Assembly (NCBI GenBank): GCA_016722065.1
Contig: JADKGX010000004.1
Coordinates: 1-40,857 of the forward strand
Source of the DNA: Planctomycetota bacterium
Lineage (GTDB): Bacteria; Planctomycetota; UBA8742; UBA2392
Reading direction: 5' to 3'
DNA: 40,857 nucleotides
This document shows, in pieces, positions 7,515 through 15,588 of this stretch. Under the pieces are notes generated by a model, which saw only the letters and a list, made by a program, of their open reading frames with translations, made no database searches and was not told where the DNA came from. Every line of letters starts with the position of its first letter. Positions within the stretch are counted from its first letter, which is position 1. The translations under genes and the position numbers were made by a program.

Positions 7515-8062
7515 ACGCGCTCCCGGGCTGCACGCGCCTCAAGCGTGTCGCGCAGAGTGCCAACCGTTGCGCGGAACTCGGCGTCGCGGTACATGCGGTC
7601 GTCTATCTTGGTGATGCCGTGCATCACGGTGCTGTGGTCGCGAACAAACACCAACGCGATCTGTAGGAGCGTCAGGTCGGGGAACGCCTTGCGCGCCAGC
7701 CAAAACGCAACGTGACGGGGCAGCGCCACCACACGCTGACGCGAACTACCCATGATCCCGCGCGGGTCGATGTGGTAATGCTTCGCAGCCACGTCCACCG
7801 CGAGGCGCACGCGAGCCACCACGAAAGCGGGAAGTTGAGTCGCCGCCGCCGCACGCTTGGCGGCACTCCGTGACCGCTCTTGGTGTTGCGCCTCCACCTC
7901 ACGGACGCGGGTGCGCAACACGCGCAACACACGGTCGATCACGTCACGCCGCGACACCATTGGGTCGGCAAGCGCCTGTTCGGTTTCTGCGACCAGGTGG
8001 CGAATCCAATAGACGCCGCCAAGGACCTGCGCGTGTTCGGGGACTGCGCATTCAGTGTTCAT
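7511..8062 (-). CDS. stand-alone DnaA domain-IV-like protein
   Basis: A 183-residue protein whose C-terminal 90 residues match the DNA-binding domain of the replication initiator DnaA: ALPRHVAFWLARKAF, then the signature-like FVRDHSTVMHGITKID (compare GRDHSTVLHA in DnaA). The AAA+ ATPase domain is absent, and the first 90 residues are helical and basic. The family's domain IV recognises 9-bp DnaA boxes, so this protein may bind origin-like sites, compete with host DnaA or recruit the phage helicase encoded in the same block. The ATG at 8062 has an excellent GGAGGG site and overlaps the preceding stop. Confidence 0.82.
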   Translation of the reverse strand: MNTECAVPEHAQVLGGVYWIRHLVAETEQALADPMVSRRDVIDRVLRVLRTRVREVEAQHQERSRSAAKRAAAATQLPAFVVARVRLAVDVAAKHYHIDPRGIMGSSRQRVVALPRHVAFWLARKAFPDLTLLQIALVFVRDHSTVMHGITKIDDRMYRDAEFRATVGTLRDTLEARAARERV

Positions 8063-8199
8063 TGTGCCCTCCACTTCTTGCCCAAGGCCCGCCGAAGGTT
8101 ATCACGTTCGACCCGCAGCGCACGGTTGGCACGCTTGAGTTCGATGGCCTGGTTCCACAGCTTGCGCACAAGCGCACGGGTTGGACGGGGGCTAGGCAT
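8059..8199 (-). CDS. small basic protein, 46 aa
   Basis: Starts MPSPRPTRALVRKLWNQ, with its ATG overlapping the previous stop (TAATG) and its stop overlapping the next start (ATGA). It is very rich in Arg and Lys, with one amphipathic helix across most of the length. It may bind nucleic acid, or a partner such as the DnaA-like protein encoded immediately downstream, but this is inference from charge and position only. Confidence 0.6.
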   Translation of the reverse strand: MPSPRPTRALVRKLWNQAIELKRANRALRVERDNLRRALGKKWRAQ

Positions 8200-8516
8200 T
8201 ACTTGGCCTCCGCTTTGGCGAGGGCGGCCTCAACCGCCGCAAACACCACGGGGAATAGGCGCTTGTGGCTATCGTTCTTGAACGCCTCGGCGACCATCTG
8301 CAACGCCGCCACAAGGTCATCGTGAGCGTTGACGGCCTTGACGATCATGGCGGCGTTGGCCTTGCCGTACACGAAGTTGGCTACGCATACGTACCCATCG
8401 TTGGCCCCGCCCGTACCGCCTTGGTCATTTCGCCAGATGCGGAAGCATCCCGTGTCCTTCCCGTTCGGCTTGTTGGTGGACATGAGCCACGGTCCTGGCG
8501 TGTGCTTCGTAGCCAT
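8199..8516 (-). CDS. small phage protein with N-terminal HTPGPW motif
   Basis: A 105-residue protein starting MATKHTPGPWLMS. The HTPGPW opening and a C-terminal helix of the form NAAMIVKAVNAHDDLVAAL are shared by a widespread set of small phage proteins of unknown function. The ATG at 8516 has GGAGAGGG upstream. The longer frame to 8573 runs through the leader RNA and is rejected. This is the first gene of the leftward replication operon and lies directly below RNA element D. Confidence 0.75.
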   Translation of the reverse strand: MATKHTPGPWLMSTNKPNGKDTGCFRIWRNDQGGTGGANDGYVCVANFVYGKANAAMIVKAVNAHDDLVAALQMVAEAFKNDSHKRLFPVVFAAVEAALAKAEAK

Positions 8517-8537
8517 CGTTCCCTCTCCAAGTAACAC

Positions 8538-8648
8538 AACCGGCCCCGGCTTGTGGAAGCTCCCGCCGGGCATGGCGGATCGCGCATGGTGGCGCTCAGG
8601 GCCGGTTGCTTATCTCAAAGGTTTCTTCGCGCATCCCCGGCTTCCACG
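8538..8648 (-). ncRNA. 5'-leader pseudoknot RNA, element D
   Basis: Minus-strand order is PA 5' (GTGGAAGC, 8647-8640), loop, PB 5' (AACCGGCCC, 8607-8599), a long loop, PA 3' (GCTTCCAC, 8560-8553), a short loop, PB 3' (GGGCCGGTT, 8546-8538). This is the same interleaved topology as elements A and B, with 8 and 9 bp helices. Like them it ends just before the Shine-Dalgarno of the first gene of an operon and is followed by TTGTGTT. The loop sequences are not shared with A and B, so homology is uncertain. No good promoter was found at its 5' end. Confidence 0.5.
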
Positions 8649-8692
8649 ACGGGGGCGGCATCCATTGCCGCACGGGAACCTTACCCCGCCCG

Positions 8693-8720
8693 TTGCGCGT
8701 CGTCTAGGAAAATGTACGAT
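8693..8720 (+). promoter_or_regulatory. promoter for the ribbon-helix-helix gene
   Basis: TTGCGC (8693-8698), a 16-base spacer and TACGAT (8715-8720). The expected start falls at or within a base or two of the ATG at 8727, and no Shine-Dalgarno is seen, so the mRNA may be leaderless. Confidence 0.5.
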
Positions 8721-8726
8721 TGTTTT

Positions 8727-8915
8727 ATGGATACTTTTACGGGTGCTGTCAGGCTGCCACCGGAGTTGATCGAACAGGTCATGCGTCATGCCACGAAGAA
8801 TAAGATCACGCCGCAACGCGCCGTGGCCCTGATTGTGGCCGGTGCGCTTGGATGCAAGACGCCGCCCGTGCGCTTGCGGGGCAGGCCACGAAAGAATGAG
8901 CGGGCGGCGCGCTGA
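8727..8915 (+). CDS. ribbon-helix-helix DNA-binding protein with AT-hook-like tail
   Basis: A 62-residue protein, the only plus-strand gene in the left 28 kb. It begins MDTFTGAVRLPPELIEQV, a beta-ribbon followed by a helix typical of CopG/Arc-type regulators. A second helix (TPQRAVALIVAGAL) follows. The C-terminal phrase RLRGRPRKNERAAR contains the RGRP core of an AT-hook. Such dimers bind operators and repress transcription. It is divergent from the replication operon and sits about 200 bp from it, so it could control that operon or itself. The start is inferred from the promoter position and N-terminal fold. There is no ribosome site. Confidence 0.68.
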   Translation: MDTFTGAVRLPPELIEQVMRHATKNKITPQRAVALIVAGALGCKTPPVRLRGRPRKNERAAR

Positions 8916-8917
8916 TT

Positions 8918-9565
8918 TTACGGCGTGCCCATTTCCGGCAACTTGAACCGCGCAGTCGCGTTGATGCTCGTGCAGGCCAAGCACCAGTTCGTGCCCAGGC
9001 TCGACGGCGGTGTTGCGTCCGTGGTTGAACCAGCGCTGACCCCGTTCTTGAACACCTCGATGGCGACTGACGTTCCGCCAGTGTTGGTGCACACGATCTT
9101 CACCACGTCATTTGTATCCAGTGAACATGCAAATGACGTAACGGTTGAAGCTGCGCCGCCGTTGCGTTCGCGGATGGTGCACGTTCCGTTGTAGAACGTG
9201 ACGACGTAGCCATGCGGAACGCCATCCGATTCCGGATCCTGCGGGGTGTTGATGTCGAACAAGAACCCGAACTTGAGCACAGTGTTCGTACCACTCTTGA
9301 AGTTCGTCGCGGCCGTGCATTGGATGTAGAACGCAGTGCCTGCCGACGGGTGCGCCGTGCCGTTGTAAATACTTGCTGTGTAGATGCCGGAGCTTGAGGG
9401 TACACCGTAGGCACCCGCCGACAGTCCGGCAGCGTCCAGACTATCGCGTTCTGTCCATGCCGTCAGGTCAGCCAGAGCATCCGGGCCAAAGAGAATCACA
9501 GGGGCCGCCGCCACCGCCGACACTTGCGACGGTGCGCCCAATCCCAATCCGAGTGACAAGTTCAT
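8918..9565 (-). CDS. putative virion appendage protein, 215 aa
   Basis: Starts MNLSLGLGLGAPSQVSAVAA with a strong AGGAGG site. The body is beta-rich with many Thr, Ser, Gly and Asn residues, and alternating phrases such as AFYIQCTAATNFKSGTNTVL and VTFYNGTCTIRERNGG suggest a jelly-roll or concanavalin-like fold, as in carbohydrate-binding tail or head appendages. It is the last gene of the virion module and is convergent with the regulator gene at 8727. The specific function is unknown. Confidence 0.65.
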   Translation of the reverse strand: MNLSLGLGLGAPSQVSAVAAAPVILFGPDALADLTAWTERDSLDAAGLSAGAYGVPSSSGIYTASIYNGTAHPSAGTAFYIQCTAATNFKSGTNTVLKFGFLFDINTPQDPESDGVPHGYVVTFYNGTCTIRERNGGAASTVTSFACSLDTNDVVKIVCTNTGGTSVAIEVFKNGVSAGSTTDATPPSSLGTNWCLACTSINATARFKLPEMGTP

Positions 9566-9574
9566 AGAGCCTCC

Positions 9575-9700
9575 TTAGACCGCGCGGATGATGTATTCGC
9601 CCCATTTTTTGCGCTTCACGCTCGCGCAGACCCACATAATGATACCAGCGGTCGCTTTGACCAACCCGAGCAAAATGCACAGTGTCGCAGTCGTGCTCAT
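9575..9700 (-). CDS. small single-span membrane protein, 41 aa
   Basis: Starts MSTTATLCILLGLVKATAG with AGGAG upstream and an ATGA overlap with the preceding gene. Residues about 5-27 form one hydrophobic segment, followed by a basic tail (SVKRKKWGEYIIRAV), which fits an N-out, C-in single-span protein. No lysis genes were recognised elsewhere in this region, so a holin-like or membrane-insertion role is possible, but the sequence alone does not show it. Confidence 0.6.
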   Translation of the reverse strand: MSTTATLCILLGLVKATAGIIMWVCASVKRKKWGEYIIRAV

Positions 9701-10668
9701 ACCAAGCTCCTCGCTTCAAAGCCGATGCAATCGCCGTCTGCACCTGTGCCGCCCATGCCTGCCAGGTACACCGCGTCTACGGTTGACGGGCCAGCAATCA
9801 CCGTCTGCCGGGTCGCTGCGTGCCGCCCGTCTGGGACAATCGTGATGCCGCGTGTCACCCCGTGAAAGGTCGTACCGAAGATTGCGAACGGCCACGAAAT
9901 ATCCTGCGCGACATCTTCGCAGCGCAGGTTGGTGGCCGTGATTGCTACGCCGCTGATTGCAGACGTGGCGTTGATGTTTCTCCACGTCGATGAGCGGGGG
10001 ACCCATGACCCGACGTGCATGTTGCCGTTGGCAGCGGCGTGGGTGAATAATCCTGATGCGGTAGCGCTGATGGCGCTGGTGCCGTTCCAACCACCTGCGG
10101 ACAGGCCAGTAGTCGCGCCACCTGTGGCCCACATGCCGTAGACGCGGCCGTTGGTTTCGCAGTTTGATGCCGCTGTTGAAAGCGGGTCGATCCAAGCCCC
10201 CGCTATCGTGGCTTTGATAGTGGCACTGCCCCCGGAGTTATCCAGGAACAACGCCAACGCTTCGTCGCTGAACATCATAGTCAGGTGCGTTGACCCAGCG
10301 TAGGTCACACCGCGCCAGAAGCCGCTGAACGTGCCTGACCCCAACGGGCTCGCGGCGTCCCAGTTCAGCGATGCGCCGCCGCTTGCGGGCGCGCCCTTGA
10401 CCATGCCGACCAGTAGGATGCCGGTCGTGGCCGTGTCGGGTGTCAGCATCGTTGGCGTACCGACCGAGGCGTCTTTGGCCGCGAAGATAATGGCGAGGTC
10501 GTCTGACAGGCCGGGCGCGTAGCACGCGATACCGTAGGTATCCGCGTCCGAAACCACAGTCCAGCCTGCGGCGATAGCACGGGCCTTGATATCTGCAATC
10601 AGCGCCGCGGCAGTTACCGTCGTGGCTGCCCGCGCCGAAAGTGTCCAGTCCAGGTGTGCAAGTGCCAT
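9697..10668 (-). CDS. putative virion protein, 323 aa
   Basis: Starts MALAHLDWTLSARAATTVTA with GAGAGGG upstream. After a short helical N-terminus, it is dominated by Gly, Ala, Ser and Thr in beta-type alternation, with phrases such as LNWDAASPLGSGTFSGFWRGV and GAWIDPLSTAASN. This composition is common in phage fibre or particle-surface proteins. It lies among other appendage genes downstream of the nozzle gene. No domain is named. Confidence 0.65.
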   Translation of the reverse strand: MALAHLDWTLSARAATTVTAAALIADIKARAIAAGWTVVSDADTYGIACYAPGLSDDLAIIFAAKDASVGTPTMLTPDTATTGILLVGMVKGAPASGGASLNWDAASPLGSGTFSGFWRGVTYAGSTHLTMMFSDEALALFLDNSGGSATIKATIAGAWIDPLSTAASNCETNGRVYGMWATGGATTGLSAGGWNGTSAISATASGLFTHAAANGNMHVGSWVPRSSTWRNINATSAISGVAITATNLRCEDVAQDISWPFAIFGTTFHGVTRGITIVPDGRHAATRQTVIAGPSTVDAVYLAGMGGTGADGDCIGFEARSLV

Positions 10669-10670
10669 TG

Positions 10671-10907
10671 TTATACCCTCTCATAACTGCCCGGCGTGCC
10701 GGGGTTGACCGTGACGCGGTACGGAACATATGACCCGGGGCCAGGCAGCGGGCCGATTAGTTCCCACACCACGCCCGTTGGCCCAGCCGTCTGCATCCAG
10801 ACCGTGTTATCCGTCGTGCGAAGGTAAAGCACCCCACGCGCCGCCGTGTGTGTCGGCACCGCCGTGCCCTGCGCCCGGATGCCACTGGTCGGGATTGTGT
10901 TGCTCAC
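10671..10907 (-). CDS. small virion-module protein, 78 aa
   Basis: Begins with GTG at 10907, with GGAGG seven bases upstream, overlapping the end of the upstream gene by GTGA. The product starts MSNTIPTSGIRAQGTAVP and contains ARGVLYLRTTDNTVWMQT, a phrase like those in short fibre-associated or linker proteins that carry a repeated TxWxQ motif. It probably belongs with the appendage genes, but the role is not determined. Confidence 0.6.
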   Translation of the reverse strand: MSNTIPTSGIRAQGTAVPTHTAARGVLYLRTTDNTVWMQTAGPTGVVWELIGPLPGPGSYVPYRVTVNPGTPGSYERV

Positions 10908-11895
10908 AGAACCCTCCAGCGGCTTGAAGTCGTGTCGTAGATCAGTTCACACGCCTGCGCAGGGCCGAGTGTGTAGTTCGTGCCGAGCCCCGTGATGATG
11001 CGATCCGCCGCCGTGCCTGTGGCCCCGTCGTCATTGAGCAGCACAAGGTCAAACGAGCCGATATTGATGACCCGCAGGTAGCCGCCCGCTGCTGTGGCGG
11101 GCGCCAGGATGGTGTTTATGGTGCGGCTGGCGTCGGTGCTGGCCCGCTGCACGATGCCCGTGTTGAACCCGGTATAGCCGGTCTGGTTGCTTGTGATCTG
11201 CGACGGCGTGTTGATCGCCAGCCGGGCTTGACCAGCCAACGAGGCTAGTCCGTTGACCGTCGTGGTTTTACCGCTGCGACCAACATTCGTAGCGTTTGCA
11301 GCCACCGTGCCAAGGTTCAAGGTCGTTGAACCAGTGCCACCCGCGTCAACGGTGGTGTCGAACGTGCCGGACGAAAGGCTGGTGTCGGGCGTCAGCAGGA
11401 TATGCGCAGCCGCGCCGGTGTGGATGCGGATCGTGCTACTGCTTGGGTCGTCAATGACCACGCCGCTGTTCTGCACACCCTTGGCCCCACCGTCGCCACG
11501 GACTACCGCGTTGTCGGTGATGTTGGATGCGGCGGTTACGTCGCCGCCCGTGCCGACTTCGCTTAGGTACGCCAGCGTGTTGCTACCCACCTTGAACCTG
11601 TCGCCCGCGCCAGAATCGGCCCAAAGGGTGTTCGCCGCCGTGCCGCCAGGGTTCGCGCCGACACAGGCGTCATTTCAAGGCCGGTCGGGTCAAGCAGGCC
11701 GGGGATTGTCACCTTCCCGTCAGACGCCACCAGAAGCTTGCTCACGCCACCGATAACGATTGAAACAAAATCGGCACCTATTGCGATGCCGTATGTCGAT
11801 GAGGCGGGCGAAGGTCGGGGTGAAGCAAGGACGCCGCAGCGAAGAGACCCCACGCCACCAGGCCGTGGCCAGCAACGATGATGCCGTGTTCGCAA
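10904..11895 (-). pseudogene. fibre-like virion gene interrupted by a frameshift
   Basis: Two frames carry a plausible single protein. The 5' part encodes STYGIAIGADFVSIVIGG, SKLLVASDGKVTIPGLLDP and TGLEMTPV. The 3' part, in the -1 frame, continues with GANPGGTAANTLWADSGAG, a fibre-like phrase, then runs to the stop at 10904. The switch lies near 11655-11670. Upstream of about 11830 the frame looks less like coding sequence, so the true start is unclear. Possible causes are a sequencing indel, a decaying gene or programmed frameshifting. The protein resembles beta-rich phage fibre or particle-surface proteins. Confidence 0.5.
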
Positions 11896-11911
11896 CAGAG
11901 CCCAGGTGCCG

Positions 11912-12190
11912 TCAAAGCGGCAACCGCGTCAGACCGGCCAGCGCAGGGGGATGGTACAGGGTCACCAGTTCGTCGTAAATCGACTGCAAGTGTTTGCCGT
12001 CCAACAGGTCCGCGTTCAGCCCGCGATGCAGCATGTTCGGGCGATAGAAGCGCCACAGGGCCTGCATCATCTGCAACAACGTGAGGTCGTTTGCCCAGCC
12101 GGGCGGGCCTACGAAATCGCCGCCGCCTTCGGGTTCTTCGCCCTCGGTCGGGTCTTCGCCCCATTGAACCGGGGGATTCTGGTCAGCCAT
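11912..12190 (-). CDS. small hypothetical virion-module protein, 92 aa
   Basis: Starts MADQNPPVQWGEDPTEGEEP, overlapping the end of the nozzle-like gene by eight bases. The N-terminus is acidic and Gly/Pro-rich, and the second half includes LLQMMQALWRFYRPN and DLLDGKHLQSIYDEL. The phrase LNADLLDGKHL recalls the conserved DLLDGxHA repeat of phage fibre N-terminal regions, so it may have been the start of a longer fibre gene whose remainder lies in the frameshifted region just below. Function is unproven. Confidence 0.58.
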   Translation of the reverse strand: MADQNPPVQWGEDPTEGEEPEGGGDFVGPPGWANDLTLLQMMQALWRFYRPNMLHRGLNADLLDGKHLQSIYDELVTLYHPPALAGLTRLPL

Positions 12191-14126
12191 TGCCGCCACC
12201 TTCGCCCACCTCGGACAGTTCGATGGCGATTGAGTCGATTACAACTGGCTTGTCTACGCCAGTGCCGTCAAACACCAGTTGCATCAAGCGGAACCCACGG
12301 GCCGCCACGGACGCATTGGTGACACCCAAGCCGCCGCTGGTGCTCATGGAGCCGCCCACGGCCACGTTCTTGAAGCGCCCGCCCGACGTTGACGAATAGT
12401 TGCTTTCGCTGGTGGTCTGGTCTACGCCCTCGATGCCGCGCCGGTCCAGCTTCACACCGACGCCAAAGTTCGTGTCCACACCAAGCGGCTGGTACTCAAG
12501 CTGCACTTTGCCCGCGCGCTTGCCCATGAACGGCATCCCAAAGCCCATGACCGGGGAGTGCAGCAAGGCGTCGGGGATCGCACCGATCACAAACACTGTC
12601 CCGTTCGGCGGCGTGCTAGGCATCGCCGGGGTCACGGTGATCTGCGTTGCACTGTTGACCGTCGTGATGCGGTACGGCTGGCTCCAGTCGGTGCTGGTCG
12701 GGCGGTCGGCGGAAGGCTCCACAAGGAACCTAACGTAGCACCCGTTCACGTCTACAGTCACGGATGCCTCGTTGGTGCGCGTGAAGGTCGCGCCTGAGTC
12801 CGTAAGTGTCGTGGTGGTCGCGGAAGTCACGGTGCCGGTCGCCGTAAGCTGCGGGTCAACCATGTCGCGATAGCCCACACCGAGGACGCCGGTGTAGCCA
12901 TACTCGGTAATGAACGCCGCGAAGGGCGAGAACTCGAATCCGAACTCCGTTGCAGCCGTTTCGTTGGTGGTGTTGAACTCCACCATGTCCCGGATACCGT
13001 GGTCCACCTTGTGCAGATACCAACGCGGACCCCTTTCGGCGTAAATCGCCAGCTTGTTGAGCACCAGGATGTACTTGCACTCCGATTCGCCGTCCAAAGC
13101 CACCGAAAAGTAGATGGCGTTATCCGACACACACGCGCTGAACTTCTCGCGTTGCGCCCAGTTGATGCGTTTCCACAGGCCCATAAGCGGCAACGCCAAC
13201 TCAATCACCTGTTGCCCGCCGCGATAGGCGTAAATGCCCTTGCGGTCCATGACGTACAGCGTGCCCTGGTCATTAGCGACACACTTCCCGTTGACGCACC
13301 CGCGCTGGGTGTTCATGGTCTTGGCAAACCCGTCGCCGGTCACGCCGCTGGGGTCGGTCTGGAAGTGCAACTCGATGAACGCCTCTTGCTTGAAGAACAC
13401 AAGCAAGTCGCCAACGGACGCCATCGCACGAATCGGCCCGTACAGGCCGCGCTCGGCCTTGCTGCGATTCACAGACGGCACCGCGCCGGGGTTGTAAAGC
13501 TTCGACCATGTGAAGTCGTCGTCGTATTCCGTGCCGCCAAGCGGGTTGTAAGGCCCCGCGTAGAACATGAAGCCCTTGTGCGCGAGGCACAGACCGTAGG
13601 TGTTCTGGCTCGGCGGGGTGTTATCCAGTTGCAGCGTGTCGTTGGCGCTGATACTGGCGTCGGTGTTGTTGTCGCTGTAGCTGGACGTTGCCACCGTGAC
13701 CTGCGCCACAAAGAAATAGACGCTGCCGCCGTTCAGGTTGCGGTAGATGCGCCAGTGGGTCGCACGGGGGTTGTCGATTTCGTTGGTGATGGTCGTCAAG
13801 TCCACCGTCACCCGTTCGGCTGCCGGGTTCACCGTTGACGATTGGGCGCTTTCGTCACCTTCCAGACCCCGATTGTTGTCATACGGGGTGACGTAGTAGG
13901 CATATGCCCCTGTGAGGGCACCAGCGGCCCCTGTGGCTGCTCCGGGCGCTGCGTTTGGTGCCACCATGCCAAGCGGGCCAAAGGTGTTGAAGTCGCCGCT
14001 ATCCACGGTGCTTTCGTAGATTTCCTGCATTGCGGGCACAACCGCGCCCAGACGCGCAAGGCGCTGGACATACTGGCGCGAAATCTTGCTCGCTGCCGGG
14101 AGGATTGTTGCGTCTTTTTCGCTCAT
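12183..14126 (-). CDS. tail nozzle or stopper-like protein
   Basis: A 647-residue protein starting MSEKDATILPAASKISRQYV. It has the repeated beta-rich makeup of the large podoviral nozzle proteins (P22 gp10/T7 gp12-like), with stretches such as GDLLVFFKQEAFIELHFQTD and IYAYRGGQQVIELALPL that look like beta-propeller blades. An inserted Thr/Ser-rich region lies around residues 450-520. The nozzle closes the short tail below the head-tail adaptor. The gene follows the connector genes directly, with no gap. The ATG at 14126 is two bases from the previous stop. The assignment is by composition, length and synteny. Confidence 0.62.
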   Translation of the reverse strand: MSEKDATILPAASKISRQYVQRLARLGAVVPAMQEIYESTVDSGDFNTFGPLGMVAPNAAPGAATGAAGALTGAYAYYVTPYDNNRGLEGDESAQSSTVNPAAERVTVDLTTITNEIDNPRATHWRIYRNLNGGSVYFFVAQVTVATSSYSDNNTDASISANDTLQLDNTPPSQNTYGLCLAHKGFMFYAGPYNPLGGTEYDDDFTWSKLYNPGAVPSVNRSKAERGLYGPIRAMASVGDLLVFFKQEAFIELHFQTDPSGVTGDGFAKTMNTQRGCVNGKCVANDQGTLYVMDRKGIYAYRGGQQVIELALPLMGLWKRINWAQREKFSACVSDNAIYFSVALDGESECKYILVLNKLAIYAERGPRWYLHKVDHGIRDMVEFNTTNETAATEFGFEFSPFAAFITEYGYTGVLGVGYRDMVDPQLTATGTVTSATTTTLTDSGATFTRTNEASVTVDVNGCYVRFLVEPSADRPTSTDWSQPYRITTVNSATQITVTPAMPSTPPNGTVFVIGAIPDALLHSPVMGFGMPFMGKRAGKVQLEYQPLGVDTNFGVGVKLDRRGIEGVDQTTSESNYSSTSGGRFKNVAVGGSMSTSGGLGVTNASVAARGFRLMQLVFDGTGVDKPVVIDSIAIELSEVGEGGGNG

Positions 14127-14127
14127 G

Positions 14128-15588
14128 TTACGCCAGTGTCTTGGATGCTTCCGAACGCTCCGAAACGCCCTCAATGCCCACGGCCCACGCGCTGACGTAG
14201 ATGCGCACCGCCGTCAACGTGCCGCTATCGTCGTTGCGGCTCGCGCCTGCCCACGTCCCGTTCACCAGCGCCGTGCTGCTGGTGTTGTCGTTGCCGTCCT
14301 TGTCCAACGGGTAGCCCACGGTCGAGTACCGCACCACCAGCCGCTTGACCGAGATGTTCCGCAAGCCGTCATTAGCGGTGCTGAAAACGTTGGTGTACGC
14401 CGAAGTCACCCGCAACACTTGCGAACCCTGGTCGGTCAGCGCCAGCAACGGGCCGGGCAACCCATTCAATGGCAACGGGCGTCCCCAACGCAGCGAGGAA
14501 TCCGCAAGGATCAACGTCGTGGGCCACGCGGTCGCCGTGCCGCCCACAGCCCCGTCTGCAAACGTCAGAATCAGCCGGTTCGTGTTGCTACCGCTGCCGG
14601 GCATGTAGGCAATCCCAAGGCCCCGCATGGTCGAGTCAAGCGACGTTGGGGTAACAGGCGTCACTGTGAAGCCTGCATCGGTCACCGTCTCTGCCAGCGT
14701 CCACGTTGTCCCAAGCAACCCATACTTGTTGAACACCCGCACCGCCGTGCTGGCTGCAATCGCCACAAGCCCGATGTCGTCGGTGTTGATCGCCGCCGCA
14801 AGTGCCGTTGCTACCTGCGCCGCCGTCATGCCCGTGGTAGTCACTTCGGTGCTGTTCGTCGCGGCCTGCGAGCCAGCCGGTTCCGTGTCGCTGCCCGTGG
14901 TGTCAAACCAGTAGGCGTGAGTGGTGCTATCGGGCTTGGTGAACGTGATGTATTCAGTGCTTGCCGTGAACGCGCTGTTCGCCACGCACACGATGTTGAA
15001 GTAGTCCGCGCCCACGTTGTCGCGGTCGTCGGTCAGCTTTGCCGTGCCACTGCGAACACAACGCGAACCCAGCTTGCGAATGTCATCCCAGTTGATGCTC
15101 TTGGGGGTGCGACCGGGCGCAAGCCGTTCGTCGGGCGTCAATGTGTCGAGACCCAAGAACTCGTCATCGCGTTCCGACACACCAGCGGCTTGGTTCTGTA
15201 CCGCGCCAGTCTCAAAGTATTGCCCGCCGCCTGTGTAGGCCGCGCCGGCCTGCGTTGCCGCCAAGGCACCACCGCCCGCGCCAGTGCCACCAGACCCGCC
15301 GCCCGATTGCGCACCGCCGCCGCCCGCGTACTTCTTGGGGTCTACGGCGGCGAACCGGGGCTGGTCTGCGCCCGGCCATGCCTTGCGTTCGTAATCGCTC
15401 ATGCCGGTAACACCCGGCACGCCAACCACCGTCCAGCCCCTCGCCCGCGCCGTGGTCTCGGCGATGCCACGGTCATTGAAGAACGATGCCCCAGCGGCTT
15501 GCAACGCCTGGATAAGCGCCCATTGCTGGACGCGCTGCTGTGCGGCGCTGCCCGCCAGTTGCCCCTGTGGCATGGTTCCGGTCGGCAT
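14128..15588 (-). CDS. large putative virion protein, 486 aa
   Basis: The TAATG overlap at 15588, with GGAG upstream, sets the start (MPTGTMPQGQLAGSAAQ). The N-terminal 60 residues are helical, and a Gly-rich linker (KKYAGGGGAQSGGGSGG) lies near residue 90. The rest is beta-rich, with a conserved-looking DYFNIVCVANSAFTAS segment. It sits between the adaptor and nozzle genes, so it is probably a tail or neck component, possibly carrying host-binding domains. No family is recognised. Confidence 0.6.
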   Translation of the reverse strand: MPTGTMPQGQLAGSAAQQRVQQWALIQALQAAGASFFNDRGIAETTARARGWTVVGVPGVTGMSDYERKAWPGADQPRFAAVDPKKYAGGGGAQSGGGSGGTGAGGGALAATQAGAAYTGGGQYFETGAVQNQAAGVSERDDEFLGLDTLTPDERLAPGRTPKSINWDDIRKLGSRCVRSGTAKLTDDRDNVGADYFNIVCVANSAFTASTEYITFTKPDSTTHAYWFDTTGSDTEPAGSQAATNSTEVTTTGMTAAQVATALAAAINTDDIGLVAIAASTAVRVFNKYGLLGTTWTLAETVTDAGFTVTPVTPTSLDSTMRGLGIAYMPGSGSNTNRLILTFADGAVGGTATAWPTTLILADSSLRWGRPLPLNGLPGPLLALTDQGSQVLRVTSAYTNVFSTANDGLRNISVKRLVVRYSTVGYPLDKDGNDNTSSTALVNGTWAGASRNDDSGTLTAVRIYVSAWAVGIEGVSERSEASKTLA

